Source: Ruegeria halocynthiae (GTDB lineage Bacteria > Pseudomonadota > Alphaproteobacteria > Rhodobacterales > Rhodobacteraceae). From it: a DNA stretch of 64,000 nucleotides. A model generated the notes under the pieces. That model worked only from the letters and a program-made list of their open reading frames with translations, searched no databases and was not told where the DNA came from. The stretch lies in the NCBI RefSeq assembly GCF_900106805.1, contig NZ_FNNP01000007.1, forward strand, positions 1 to 64,000. The letters are read 5' to 3'. Below are positions 1 through 8,672 of this stretch, one piece after another (the first letter of the stretch is position 1; every line of letters starts with the position of its first letter). The position numbers and the translations under genes were made by a program.

Positions 1-15
1 GGTCAAATACAGTGT

Positions 16-92
<77 letters not shown>

Positions 93-119
93 AAATTATC
101 GGCCAGATATAAAACACTT

Positions 120-144
120 AGCCTCGCATAACGCGAGGCTTTTT
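120..144 (+). terminator. rho-independent terminator after tRNA-fMet
   Basis: An 8-bp perfect stem (AGCCTCGC with GCGAGGCT) and a 5-nt loop are followed by a run of T, 28 nt after the tRNA. It probably ends the tRNA (and presumed rRNA) transcript. Confidence 0.9.
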
Positions 145-175
145 GCATTCGGGCCAACACAACTGGAAGCACTGT

Positions 176-194
176 GGAAGCAACACTTGCTTCC
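176..194. repeat. perfect 8-bp inverted repeat in the tRNA-paa gap
   Basis: GGAAGCAA and TTGCTTCC are separated by CAC. There is no T tract, so it is not an obvious terminator. The 145-300 stretch holds no gene that I can support. Confidence 0.4.
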
Positions 195-300
195 GGTGAG
201 GTTAGTCGCCGGAGTTAAGCATCAGATTAAGCGTTACAGAAAATATCAAAAAACGGATCATGAGTAACATTTATCTTGCCGCGAATCGATGTGACGCTTA

Positions 301-320
301 TTAACCGACCTATCGGTCAA
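301..320. promoter_or_regulatory. TetR-like operator upstream of the paa operon
   Basis: A palindrome with core arms ACCGA and TCGGT around CCTA; extending to TTAACCGA/TCGGTCAA keeps 7 of 8 positions paired. It sits 37 nt before the first paa start codon. TetR-family PaaR repressors control paa genes in several proteobacteria and use operators of this shape. The link to PaaR is inference, as no paaR lies in the window. Confidence 0.6.
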
Positions 321-356
321 TTATTGGCATGACATCAATTTTGGAGTGTTCGTTAC

Positions 357-1559
357 ATGGACGCCTTTATCTGCGACGCCCAGCGTACCCCAATAGGACG
401 ATATGCAGGCAGTCTGAGCCAGGTGCGTACGGATGATCTGGCGGCAATTCCATTGGCTGCGCTCGTTGCCAGAAACCCTCAGGTGGATTGGGCTAGCGTG
501 GATGACGTCATTTATGGAGACGCCAATCAAGCCGGAGAGAGCAACCGCAACGTGGCGCGGATGGCTGCGTTGCTGGCAGGATTACCAGTCGAAGTTCCAG
601 GTACAACGCTCAATCGGCTCTGTGCGTCCGGTATGGATGCGGTGGGCATGGTCGCGCGCGCCATAAGGGCCGGGGACTATGACATGGCGATCGCGGGAGG
701 TGTCGAAAGCATGTCGCGCGCGCCTTTTGTAATGCCCAAGGCGGCAGCCGCTTATTCACGCACAAACGCGGTTTACGACACCACTATTGGCTGGCGGTTT
801 GTGAACCCGAAGATGAAGCAGGAATTTGGCATCGACTCGATGCCCGAAACAGCAGATAACGTTGCGGAAGCTTACGGTATCAGCCGCTCTGATCAGGACG
901 CGTTTGCCGAACGCAGCCAGGCCCGATGGGCCGCGGCGCACCAGGCCGGGGTGTTTCAGGAGGAGATCACCCCGGTCACCATCCCTCAACGCAAAGGCGA
1001 TGCGATTGTCGTCGAAACGGATGAACATCCGCGCCCCGGAACAACTGTAGAGAAACTCGCTGGCCTGAAGGGGATCAACGGGCCCAACAAAACTGTCACC
1101 GCTGGAAATGCCTCGGGCGTGAATGACGGTGCTGCCGCTATTTTGCTGGCCAATGAGGCCTCGGCGGTCAGGAATGGCCTAACCCCCATTGCCCGCGTGG
1201 TTGGGATGTCTGTCGCAGGTGTCGAGCCGCGCATTATGGGTATTGGACCTGTTCCTGCCAGCCGCAAGGTTCTGGCGCGCGCGGGTCTGAACATCGAACA
1301 GATGGATGTGATAGAGTTGAATGAGGCCTTCGCGTCGCAAGGCCTTGCCACGCTGCGCGAACTGGGTGTGGCCGATGATGCACCGCATGTAAATCCAAAT
1401 GGTGGGGCAATTGCGATCGGCCATCCGCTTGGGATGAGCGGCGCGCGACTGGTCATGACAGCGGCCTATCAGCTACGCCGTACGGGCGGACGCTATGCGC
1501 TTTGCACAATGTGCGTGGGCGTGGGCCAAGGTGCCGCACTTATTCTTGAACGCGTGTAA
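357..1559 (+). CDS. paaJ: 3-oxoadipyl-CoA / 3-oxo-5,6-dehydrosuberyl-CoA thiolase
   Basis: A cytoplasmic acetyl-CoA acyltransferase of 400 aa, the usual length for PaaJ/PcaF. It performs the last thiolytic steps of phenylacetate degradation, releasing acetyl-CoA and finally succinyl-CoA. The nucleophile is Cys89 (NRLCASGMD), and the C-terminal His356 (GHPLGMSG) and Cys386 ([10 protein letters not shown]) complete the thiolase triad. A GGAG ribosome site lies 10 nt before the ATG. It is the first gene of the paa operon and is followed after 15 nt by paaA, which favours PaaJ over the beta-ketoadipate enzyme PcaF, though the two are close homologues. A TetR-like operator lies just upstream. Confidence 0.92.
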   Translation: MDAFICDAQRTPIGRYAGSLSQVRTDDLAAIPLAALVARNPQVDWASVDDVIYGDANQAGESNRNVARMAALLAGLPVEVPGTTLNRLCASGMDAVGMVARAIRAGDYDMAIAGGVESMSRAPFVMPKAAAAYSRTNAVYDTTIGWRFVNPKMKQEFGIDSMPETADNVAEAYGISRSDQDAFAERSQARWAAAHQAGVFQEEITPVTIPQRKGDAIVVETDEHPRPGTTVEKLAGLKGINGPNKTVTAGNASGVNDGAAAILLANEASAVRNGLTPIARVVGMSVAGVEPRIMGIGPVPASRKVLARAGLNIEQMDVIELNEAFASQGLATLRELGVADDAPHVNPNGGAIAIGHPLGMSGARLVMTAAYQLRRTGGRYALCTMCVGVGQGAALILERV

Positions 1560-1574
1560 GGGAGGAGACCCGAC

Positions 1575-2567
1575 ATGTACGCTCAGATGGTAAAATCAGC
1601 TGGAACCGGTGTGAAATCCCGCGAGGAGATGACCGAGCAGGAGCGCGCCTTTCAGGACAAGATTGACGCCGATATCAAGATCGAGCCCAAAGACTGGATG
1701 CCCGATGATTACCGCGCTACGCTGATCCGTCAGATTGGTCAGCACGCGCATTCCGAGATCGTTGGTCAACTGCCCGAAGGCAACTGGATCACCCGCGCGC
1801 CGACGTTGGAACGCAAGGCGATCCTGCTGGCCAAGGTGCAGGATGAGGCCGGGCATGGGTTGTACCTATATTGTGCAGCTGAGACGCTGGGCGTCAGCCG
1901 GGATGAAATCACCGAGATGCTGCTGGATGGCCGCATGAAATACTCGTCAATCTTCAACTATCCGACGCTGAACTGGGCCGATATCGGTGCGGTCGGATGG
2001 TTGGTTGATGGCGCCGCGATCATGAATCAGGTTCCGTTGCAGCGGACATCCTTTGGACCGTATTCGCGCGCCATGATCCGCATCTGCAAAGAAGAAAGCT
2101 TTCATCAGCGTCAGGGCTATGACGCGATCCGCAAGATGGCAGAAGGCACGCCAGAACAGCGCAAGATGGCACAGGATGCAATGAACCGGCTCTGGTACCC
2201 GTCGCTGATGATGTTTGGTCCATCGGACAAGGAAAGTGTGCATTCGGCGCAATCCATGGCGTGGAAGATCAAGATCAACACCAATGATGAGCTGCGCCAG
2301 AAGTTCGTGGATCAGACTGTGCCGCAGGCCGAATATCTGGGTCTGAGCATCCCCGACCCGGACCTGAAATGGAACGAAGAGCGGGGCCACTACGATTATA
2401 CTGACCCGGACTGGTCCGAGTTCTTCGACGTGATCAAAGGCAACGGCCCTTGCAACGTCGATCGTCTGGCTGCGCGCAACAAGGCCTGGGATGATGGCGG
2501 GTGGGTGCGCGACGGGCTGCTGGCCCATGCCCGCAAGAAACGAACACGCAATCTGGCTGCAGAATAA
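1575..2567 (+). CDS. paaA: phenylacetyl-CoA 1,2-epoxidase, catalytic subunit PaaA
   Basis: The diiron oxygenase subunit of the PaaABCDE complex, which epoxidises the aromatic ring of phenylacetyl-CoA using O2 and electrons from PaaE. The protein is 330 aa, normal for PaaA, and carries ferritin-like metal-binding motifs of type ExxH at Glu91-His94 (QDEAGHG) and Glu174-His177 (EESFHQ). A strong GGAGGAG ribosome site precedes the ATG. It is followed by paaB after 23 nt, in the standard paaABCDE order. Confidence 0.96.
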   Translation: MYAQMVKSAGTGVKSREEMTEQERAFQDKIDADIKIEPKDWMPDDYRATLIRQIGQHAHSEIVGQLPEGNWITRAPTLERKAILLAKVQDEAGHGLYLYCAAETLGVSRDEITEMLLDGRMKYSSIFNYPTLNWADIGAVGWLVDGAAIMNQVPLQRTSFGPYSRAMIRICKEESFHQRQGYDAIRKMAEGTPEQRKMAQDAMNRLWYPSLMMFGPSDKESVHSAQSMAWKIKINTNDELRQKFVDQTVPQAEYLGLSIPDPDLKWNEERGHYDYTDPDWSEFFDVIKGNGPCNVDRLAARNKAWDDGGWVRDGLLAHARKKRTRNLAAE

Positions 2568-2590
2568 GACTGCCCTGAGGAGGATACCAA

Positions 2591-2875
2591 ATGAACAACG
2601 AATGGCCCCTGTGGGAAATCTTCATCCGCGGTCAGCATGGGATGAGTCACCGTCACGTCGGCTCACTCCATGCACCCGACGCGGAAATGGCGATCAAAAA
2701 TGCCCGCGATGTCTATACCCGCCGCAACGAAGGTGTGTCGATCTGGGTGGTTGAGGCCAACAACATTTCGGCCTCGTCGCCCAGCGACAAAGGCCCGCTG
2801 TACGAGCCCAGCGAAAGCAAGGTCTACCGCCACCCGACCTTCTTTGACATCCCCGATGAAGTGGGGGCAATGTGA
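2591..2875 (+). CDS. paaB: phenylacetyl-CoA epoxidase subunit PaaB
   Basis: A 94-aa structural subunit of the phenylacetyl-CoA epoxidase. PaaB bridges the PaaAC heterodimers into the active oligomer and is not itself catalytic. The N-terminal stretch WPLWEIFIRGQHGMSHRHVG and the conserved HAPDAEMAIKNARDVY region are typical. An AGGAGG site lies 5 nt before the ATG. Its TGA stop overlaps the ATG of paaC by one base, indicating translational coupling. Confidence 0.94.
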   Translation: MNNEWPLWEIFIRGQHGMSHRHVGSLHAPDAEMAIKNARDVYTRRNEGVSIWVVEANNISASSPSDKGPLYEPSESKVYRHPTFFDIPDEVGAM

Positions 2876-3633
2876 TGACCCGGGACGAGGCATTCCTGCA
2901 ATTCCTGCTGCGGATGGGGGACAACTCCCTGATCCTGGGCCATCGCGTTAGCGAATGGTGCGGCCATGCGCCGGTGCTGGAAGAAGACATCGCGTTGGCC
3001 AATACCGCGCTGGACCTGATCGGTCAGACCCAGATGTGGCTGGGCTTTGCGGGCGAAATCGACGGAGGCAAAAGTGCCGATGATCTGGCCTTTCTGCGTG
3101 ACGCGTGGGATTTCCGCAATGTCCTGTTGGTCGAAGTTCCGAATGGCGACTTCGGTCGCACCTTGATGCGCCAGTTCCTGTTCGATGCATGGCATTCGAT
3201 CATGTTGGGACGGCTGATGAAATCCTCTGACGAACGGGTTGCGGCGATCGCCGCCAAGGCCAGCAAAGAGGTCACGTATCACCTCGAACGCTCGGGCGAT
3301 ACGGTTGTGGGTCTCGGCGACGGGACCGAGGAAAGCCATGCCCGGATGCAGGACGCGCTGAACTATCTCTGGCCCTATGTGGGCGAGATGTTCGCCAGCG
3401 ACGATGTGGACGCCGAGATCGCCAAGGCCGGAATCGCACCGAACCCCGCCGATCTGCGTGCGGAATACGACGAACTGATCGGACGGGTTCTGACCGAGGC
3501 AACGCTGATCATCCCTGAAAGCCGCTTTGCCCATAAGGGCGGGCGCGACGGGTGGATGCATACCGAACATCTGGGCCATCTGCTGACGCAGATGCAGTGG
3601 CTGCAACGCGCCTATCCCGGCGCAACCTGGTAA
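2875..3633 (+). CDS. paaC: phenylacetyl-CoA epoxidase subunit PaaC
   Basis: A 252-aa structural partner of PaaA with the ferritin-like fold; PaaC lacks the catalytic diiron ligands and stabilises PaaA. The sequence MTRDEAFLQFLLRMGDNSLILGHRVSEW is typical of the start of PaaC. I chose the ATG that overlaps the paaB stop (TGATG). A GTG one codon earlier would add a single residue and cannot be excluded. PaaD starts 6 nt downstream. Confidence 0.94.
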   Translation: MTRDEAFLQFLLRMGDNSLILGHRVSEWCGHAPVLEEDIALANTALDLIGQTQMWLGFAGEIDGGKSADDLAFLRDAWDFRNVLLVEVPNGDFGRTLMRQFLFDAWHSIMLGRLMKSSDERVAAIAAKASKEVTYHLERSGDTVVGLGDGTEESHARMQDALNYLWPYVGEMFASDDVDAEIAKAGIAPNPADLRAEYDELIGRVLTEATLIIPESRFAHKGGRDGWMHTEHLGHLLTQMQWLQRAYPGATW

Positions 3634-3639
3634 GGACGG

Positions 3640-4098
3640 ATGCGCGCCGCAACGGATCAGATCTGGGGTTGGCTCGATGCCGTTCCCGACCCCGAAATCC
3701 CGGTGATATCCGTCGTGGATCTGGGCATTGTGCGCGACGTACGGTGGGAGGATGACACGCTGAAGGTTACGGTCACGCCAACCTATTCCGGCTGCCCGGC
3801 GACATCCGTGATTGCGATGGATATCGAAACCGCCCTGCGTGATCACGGGATTGATGATATCCGAATTGAGACCAGCATCGCCCCTGCCTGGACCACCGAT
3901 TGGCTCAGCGAAAAGGGCCGCGCCAAGCTGGAAGAGTTTGGCATCGCCCCGCCGCAACCCGCAGGCGGCCCCGAACGTTGTCCGCGCTGCGCCAGCAAGG
4001 CAGTTGAAAAGGTCAGTCAGTTTGGCTCGACCCCGTGCAAAGCGCACTGGCGCTGCACGGACTGCCTGGAACCGTTTGATTATTTCAAGTGCATCTGA
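3640..4098 (+). CDS. paaD: PaaD, Fe-S maturation factor of the epoxidase
   Basis: A 152-aa protein with an N-terminal MIP18/DUF59 domain (VPDPEIPVISVVDLGIV) and a C-terminal Cys-rich part with pairs CPRC, PCKAHWRCTDC and a final FKCI. PaaD is needed for the epoxidase in vivo and probably supports assembly of the Fe-S cluster of PaaE. It lies between paaC and paaE with spacings of 6 and 13 nt. The C-terminal cysteines could form a zinc ribbon or a transient Fe-S site, which the sequence alone does not settle. Confidence 0.92.
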   Translation: MRAATDQIWGWLDAVPDPEIPVISVVDLGIVRDVRWEDDTLKVTVTPTYSGCPATSVIAMDIETALRDHGIDDIRIETSIAPAWTTDWLSEKGRAKLEEFGIAPPQPAGGPERCPRCASKAVEKVSQFGSTPCKAHWRCTDCLEPFDYFKCI

Positions 4099-4111
4099 GG
4101 AGGAGCACCGG

Positions 4112-5185
4112 ATGGCAAGATTTCACGATCTTGAGGTCACCGACATTCACAAAACCATCCGCGATGCGGTGGTGGTGACACTGAAGCCGGAAAACGGCGC
4201 GGCCGAAGAATTCGATTTCACCCAAGGCCAGTACCTGACCTTCCGCCGTGATTTTGACGGGGAAGAGTTGCGGAGGTCCTACTCGATTTGTGCGGGCAAG
4301 GATGAAGGCATTCTACAGGTAGGGATCAAACGTGTGGACGGCGGCGCGTTTTCGACATGGGTTAATGCGGACTTGAAAGTCGGTGATGTCGTGCAAGCGA
4401 TGCCGCCGATGGGAAGTTTCCACACCGCGATCGATCCTTCTGCGGAAAAGCAGTATCTGGGCTTCGCGGGTGGGTCGGGTATCACACCGGTATTGTCCAT
4501 TCTTAAGACAACGCTGGCGCGTGAACCGCATTCACGTTTCACACTGGTCTACGCCAACAAAGGCGTGAACACGATCATGTTCCGCGAAGAGCTGGAGGAT
4601 CTGAAGAACCTCTACATGGGCCGCCTGAACGTGATCCACATTCTGGAAACCGACGCGCAGGAGATTGAGCTGTTTACCGGGTTGGTGACTCAGGAGAAAT
4701 GCGCTGAGCTGTTTGAGCACTGGATCGACATCAAGAACGTCGACACAGCCTTTATCTGCGGTCCTGAACCGATGATGCTGGGCATCGCAGCTGCCCTGCG
4801 CACCCACGGGCTGGACGATGGGCAGATCAAGTTCGAACTGTTCGCCAGCGCCCAGCCGGGTCGTGCCAAGCGAAAGGTCAGCGATGCAGGCACTGTGTCT
4901 CAGACCAATCAAACCAAAGCATCGATAACAATGGACGGGGCGACGCAGACCATCACGATGCCCAAGGACCAGTCGATCCTCGACGCGGCGTTGGAAAACG
5001 CAATGGACGCTCCTTACGCCTGCAAGGCCGGGGTTTGTTCAACCTGTCGCTGCCGCCTGATCGAGGGCGATGTCGAGATGGTCGCCAATCACGCATTAGA
5101 AGATTACGAGGTCGAAAAAGGCTACGTGCTGAGCTGCCAAGCCTATCCACTGACCGACACTGTTGTTGTCGATTACGATCAGTAA
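4112..5185 (+). CDS. paaE: phenylacetyl-CoA epoxidase reductase PaaE
   Basis: A 357-aa NADPH-dependent reductase that passes electrons to the diiron centre of PaaA. It has an N-terminal FAD-binding FNR domain (RRSYSICAG), an NADP-binding domain (FAGGSGITPV and FICGPEPMM) and a C-terminal plant-type [2Fe-2S] ferredoxin domain with CKAGVCSTC and a fourth Cys in LSCQA. The frame is open far upstream into paaD, but the ATG at 4112 follows an excellent GAGGAGGAG site, gives the family length, and starts MARFHDLEVTDIHK as expected for PaaE. Confidence 0.95.
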   Translation: MARFHDLEVTDIHKTIRDAVVVTLKPENGAAEEFDFTQGQYLTFRRDFDGEELRRSYSICAGKDEGILQVGIKRVDGGAFSTWVNADLKVGDVVQAMPPMGSFHTAIDPSAEKQYLGFAGGSGITPVLSILKTTLAREPHSRFTLVYANKGVNTIMFREELEDLKNLYMGRLNVIHILETDAQEIELFTGLVTQEKCAELFEHWIDIKNVDTAFICGPEPMMLGIAAALRTHGLDDGQIKFELFASAQPGRAKRKVSDAGTVSQTNQTKASITMDGATQTITMPKDQSILDAALENAMDAPYACKAGVCSTCRCRLIEGDVEMVANHALEDYEVEKGYVLSCQAYPLTDTVVVDYDQ

Positions 5186-5197
5186 AGGGGAAGACCA

Positions 5198-5956
5198 ATG
5201 GCCGAAGACATGACACTTGAAAGCTATCTGGCCGCAGGCGGGATGCTGACCAATCCCACCAATGTCCCACCGCGTTACCGTGCTGAACTGATGAAACTGA
5301 TGGCGACGTTTGTTGACAGCGAATTGGCTGGGGCGGCCGGTTTTGCCGATATCATTAATCAGGGACCGGGGATCAAGGAACGAATTGCAGCGGCAAAGAT
5401 CGTTCTGGAAAAGACCGACAATGCCGAACGTGTGCTAAGGCTCATGGGTGAATTTGGCGCCAACGCCGACCGTTATGCAACCCACCACCCCTGGACCACC
5501 CGATTGGATCGCAACGCCGATATCGGCACCACCCGGACCGGGCATGACATGCGTCTTGCGGTATTCAACTACCCGATCGAAGGCTGGGAAGACGCGGTTG
5601 TAATGAACCTGTTGATGAGCTGCGCTGTCGCGGTTCAACTGTCCGAGTTCTCGCAGATCTCTTATCAGCCGCTGGCCGAAGCCTTCCGTGATATCACGCC
5701 TGTTGAAGCACATCATGGCGAACTCGCTTTGGAGGGCGCGGTAAAGCTGATCGAGCAGGGCAAGGCGACGCAGATGCAGTCGTCAGTCGAATACTGGTGG
5801 CCACGCGTCGCGGCGAGCTTTGGCGCAGGTGGTGCAGAAAAAACCGAAGCTTTACATAGGATGGGATTGCGAAAACGAACCGGGGCAGAGCTGAGAGACC
5901 TTTGGGCGACCAAGGCTGAAGAAATGGTTCGTCACCTCGGGCTGAAAACACCCTAG
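5198..5956 (+). CDS. PaaA/PaaC-family ferritin-like protein (extra paralogue)
   Basis: A 252-aa protein related to the phenylacetic acid catabolic family (PaaA/PaaC type), encoded 12 nt after paaE and so in the same operon. By eye, the stretch around residues 65-75 aligns with the first metal motif of PaaA but reads Glu71-x-x-Asp74 instead of ExxH. A second motif Glu170-x-x-His173 (VEAHHGE) is kept. It could be a modified diiron protein, a regulator or scaffold of the epoxidase, or an enzyme for another CoA-linked substrate. A GGGGAAG site precedes the ATG. The specific role is unknown. Confidence 0.85.
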   Translation: MAEDMTLESYLAAGGMLTNPTNVPPRYRAELMKLMATFVDSELAGAAGFADIINQGPGIKERIAAAKIVLEKTDNAERVLRLMGEFGANADRYATHHPWTTRLDRNADIGTTRTGHDMRLAVFNYPIEGWEDAVVMNLLMSCAVAVQLSEFSQISYQPLAEAFRDITPVEAHHGELALEGAVKLIEQGKATQMQSSVEYWWPRVAASFGAGGAEKTEALHRMGLRKRTGAELRDLWATKAEEMVRHLGLKTP

Positions 5957-6017
5957 CGCATCATGCCCGACGTCTGCGACTGAGCAGGCCATATTTCACA
6001 GCCCATCCGCGTAGTGA

Positions 6018-6197
6018 TCAGCGCTTGCGTCTGCCCTGCTTCAGCGCCTGTTTCGACGGCGCGCCGCCTATTCGGTTAAACTCGAATACGTCGATAATGC
6101 GTTCAGCGCAGCCGCAGGTCTCGCCCTTTGTGACTGGGGTGATCCCGTGGCATTTTTCCTTGGCGCTCGCGTGCTTCAAACGGGCGATATGGGCCAT
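6018..6197 (-). CDS. possible small protein, 59 aa
   Basis: An open frame of 59 codons in the gap between the paa operon and tonB. It starts MAHIARLKHASAKEK, has a CHG-x11-CGC cysteine arrangement in the middle and a basic tail ending QGRRKR. Codon third positions are mostly G or C, as in neighbouring real genes, which is the main argument for it. The ribosome site is poor and I recognise no family. The remaining gap bases (5957-6017 and 6198-6244) show nothing else. Confidence 0.3.
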   Translation of the reverse strand: MAHIARLKHASAKEKCHGITPVTKGETCGCAERIIDVFEFNRIGGAPSKQALKQGRRKR

Positions 6198-6244
6198 GCT
6201 GGATCACACCACCAATTGCCCCAGAATACTCTGGTGACGGAACT

Positions 6245-7273
6245 TCAGTTATTCTGATAGTAAAACGAAAGCCTGCGGCTTGACCCGCTTGGTGGGCGCG
6301 GAAACGGGGCTGCTCGCATGACTTGCTCTTTTGCCGCGCGTTCGATCTCTGGCGAGCCTGAGCTGTCTACAATGTCAATCCAGGCCAATGATCCGTCGGG
6401 ATTGATTTCAAAGAACACCTGAGCGAAGCCACGAACCGGCACATAGACAACAGGCGCACGGTTCAAATGGACAAGGACCTGACCCGCATAGTTGGTAGTA
6501 TTGGAATTGCCCGTACCACGACCTGTAGATTGATTTCGATTGGCCGTGAATGGATCAGTTCCTTCCTTTTGATAACGGCTCAGAGGCGATTCCAATGTTG
6601 TTTCAGGAAAGCGTAATTTGTCGAAATTCTTGAATCCACTGAGACCACTCTGGGTCTCTGGCGCTGGTCTGCGATCCGGAAGGCGCGGGCGTTTCGAAAC
6701 AGTCACCGCCTGTTCTGAGGTGTCCGTTTCCGGCTCATCGATTGCACTCGGGATTTCCGGATCAACCTCTGCGTTCTCGGAAGGGATCACCGGGGCAGCG
6801 GGATCGTTTGCAGGAGGTAGCGCGGCCAACCTCTCTGGTTCCTGAGTAACGGGAGGCGTTACCGCAGCGTCGGAGTTCGCAGTTGTTTCGGTGCTGGACG
6901 GGGCGACCGGCTCGGTCAGAACTTCTTCCTGCACCTCCGATTGTGGAGAGGCAGGGGCCCCTACATCGGGTGAAGTTACCTGCTTTGGATCGGGAGATGC
7001 GACATGGGTTTCGCTGATCGGGATTTCAGCACGCTCTGGCGTGATGACCTCTTCGATCGGCGGTTCCGGGGTTACAGCGGGTTCCGGTTGAACCGGATCG
7101 GGTGTGATTTCGGTAAAATTTTCGAATGAGTTACCCAGTTCTACTGCATTAATCGGGCCGTCATCAGATCGATTCTCGGTCAGGTTGGGTCCGAAAAAGT
7201 TGATCCCCAGGAAATGCAGGAAAAGTGATAGCAGACCAGCCGCAGCGGCGACCAACGCCGACTTCCGGATCAT
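6245..7273 (-). CDS. TonB-family energy transducer
   Basis: A 342-aa protein with one N-terminal transmembrane helix (about residues 6-28), a long Pro/Glu/Thr-rich periplasmic spacer (about 50-215) rich in PEP and EPV repeats, and a C-terminal TonB domain (about 265-342) with the pattern FEINPDGSLAWIDIVDSSG and a final basic strand ending SFYYQNN. It should couple the inner-membrane proton motive force to outer-membrane receptors for iron or haem complexes. It is the last gene of the operon, overlapping the upstream exbD by 4 nt. No receptor gene is adjacent, so the cargo is unknown. Confidence 0.88.
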   Translation of the reverse strand: MIRKSALVAAAAGLLSLFLHFLGINFFGPNLTENRSDDGPINAVELGNSFENFTEITPDPVQPEPAVTPEPPIEEVITPERAEIPISETHVASPDPKQVTSPDVGAPASPQSEVQEEVLTEPVAPSSTETTANSDAAVTPPVTQEPERLAALPPANDPAAPVIPSENAEVDPEIPSAIDEPETDTSEQAVTVSKRPRLPDRRPAPETQSGLSGFKNFDKLRFPETTLESPLSRYQKEGTDPFTANRNQSTGRGTGNSNTTNYAGQVLVHLNRAPVVYVPVRGFAQVFFEINPDGSLAWIDIVDSSGSPEIERAAKEQVMRAAPFPRPPSGSSRRLSFYYQNN

Positions 7274-7647
7274 TTCAGCGCCTGCGCGGTCACGAGGAAC
7301 ACCGATGATGCACCATGCCTTCGAAGGTCGCCGGTGACCTCCATCAATCGTTGTCCCGAAGCATTGCGATCAGGGACAATCCTGACAGGCCCCTGATCAC
7401 GGCTGGCCATGAAGGTTTCGGGGTCCGTTTGCGCTCCACGAAAACTGAGCACCCCATCTGCTTTCAGCACCAACGCGTCGGGCGGTTCGCGCCCCTCGAG
7501 TTCTGAAGTGTCAACGAGTTGAAGTTCGGGGTCGAGCGGTGGGGCCACCGTGCCGGCAATCAGAAAAAAGATCAGCATCAGAAAAACGACGTTGATCAAC
7601 GGTATGGTCGAGTCACGCTTACGGTTTGGGCGAACGTAGCGGATCAT
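7270..7647 (-). CDS. exbD: ExbD/TolR family protein (second copy)
   Basis: A 125-aa proton-channel partner with a short cytoplasmic N-terminus, a single transmembrane helix (about residues 17-36, PLINVVFLMLIFFLIAG) and a periplasmic domain. ExbD normally has an essential Asp in this helix (LIDV); here the position reads PLINVV, an Asn, so this copy probably cannot carry protons itself. It overlaps the tonB-like gene by 4 nt and lies 4 nt after the other exbD. Confidence 0.85.
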   Translation of the reverse strand: MIRYVRPNRKRDSTIPLINVVFLMLIFFLIAGTVAPPLDPELQLVDTSELEGREPPDALVLKADGVLSFRGAQTDPETFMASRDQGPVRIVPDRNASGQRLMEVTGDLRRHGASSVFLVTAQALK

Positions 7648-7651
7648 CGGC

Positions 7652-8017
7652 TTACTCCAGTACCGTCACTGCCAACCCATCGCGTCCGCGCAGCCTGACC
7701 AGCAGGTCAACAAGTCGCTGAGCTGACGTGTCGGCGTCAAGACTCACCAGGGCTTGTCCGGTACCGACCTGCGCAGACAGCTCGTCAAGCGTTACGGGTT
7801 CACCGTTCAAAACTATCCGCTCGGCACCGATCTGGATGAATGCTCGCTCTGTTGGCTCTTGCGCTGCGGTTGCTCCTGCGGTCGCGCTGCTCAGTTCGAT
7901 TTCCGCGAACTTGGAGAATGTCGAAGACAACATGAAGAACAGCAACAGCAGAAATATGACATCAATGAGTGGTGTCATCGACATAGGTCGTCTGACAAAG
8001 GGTGCCGTGTTACGCAT
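7652..8017 (-). CDS. exbD: ExbD/TolR family protein (first copy)
   Basis: A 121-aa ExbD with an N-terminal helix (about residues 13-33) containing the conserved proton-carrying Asp in MTPLIDVIFLLLLFF, followed by a periplasmic domain. With ExbB it forms the proton channel that energises TonB. Its start overlaps the exbB stop by 8 nt. Two ExbD proteins in one operon, one with Asp and one with Asn at the key position, suggest an obligate hetero-oligomer. Confidence 0.9.
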   Translation of the reverse strand: MRNTAPFVRRPMSMTPLIDVIFLLLLFFMLSSTFSKFAEIELSSATAGATAAQEPTERAFIQIGAERIVLNGEPVTLDELSAQVGTGQALVSLDADTSAQRLVDLLVRLRGRDGLAVTVLE

Positions 8018-8672
8018 GTTCAGCGCTCAGAAACGCGTTGGGGTCAGCCTCGGGATTGATGGATTGGTTCGGCACCAGAACCGTACGCAGCGCTTTGTCT
8101 GCAAAGACACGTTCCCGCGCGGTTCTGCTTTCAAACCAGGACAATACCATTGAAGTTGGCATTGCCACGGCAAGGCCGACGGCGGTCGTTACCAATGCAA
8201 CCCAGATGCCACCTGCCAACAACGACGGATCGACCGAAGAGCCAGCGGACTGAAGGCTTTGGAACGCTTCGATCATCCCCAGAACCGTTCCGAACAATCC
8301 AAGCAGTGGGGCAAGCTGGGCAACCGTATCCAACAGGCGAAACCCGCGTTCCAACCCGGCCAGCGCCAACCCGGCCTCGGCATCCAGACGGGCGTCAAGA
8401 TCCGGAGTATCCGGCGCATCCATTGCTGCTTGTACAAGAGGAGCGAGATAGCTGCTGCTCTGTGCTAGGCGCGTCCGTGCATTGGCCCGATCACCCGCAT
8501 CCCAGGCCTGCAGTGCTTGCGATAAAATTTTGTGCCGACCCACACCACACGCCGCGAATTGCCACAGCTTATAAAGGCTAACCGCCACCGTCAGGATCGA
8601 CATGACAATCAGGATTGCGACTACGGGCCCGCCGAGGGCCAGGATTTCACGAATAGAAGACAATACACTCAT
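8010..8672 (-). CDS. exbB: MotA/TolQ/ExbB proton channel protein
   Basis: A 220-aa inner-membrane protein with a first helix near residues 13-35 (GGPVVAILIVMSILTVAVSLY) and two further helices in the MotA/TolQ/ExbB domain (about 105-185, LLDTVAQLAPLLGLFGTVLGMIEAFQ and WVALVTTAVGLAVAMP). It is the channel scaffold that drives TonB. The frame is open 27 codons further, but the ATG at 8672 overlaps the stop of the upstream gene as ATGA and gives a normal N-terminus. Confidence 0.9.
   Translation of the reverse strand: MSVLSSIREILALGGPVVAILIVMSILTVAVSLYKLWQFAACGVGRHKILSQALQAWDAGDRANARTRLAQSSSYLAPLVQAAMDAPDTPDLDARLDAEAGLALAGLERGFRLLDTVAQLAPLLGLFGTVLGMIEAFQSLQSAGSSVDPSLLAGGIWVALVTTAVGLAVAMPTSMVLSWFESRTARERVFADKALRTVLVPNQSINPEADPNAFLSAEHA

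Noticed and set aside
2824..4047. 407-codon open frame on the minus strand
   Set aside because: It is antisense to paaC and paaD, which are well-conserved genes; its translation is arginine/histidine-rich shadow sequence.
3812..4111. 100-codon N-terminal extension of PaaE
   Set aside because: It runs through paaD in another frame; the ATG at 4112 has an excellent ribosome site and gives the family length.
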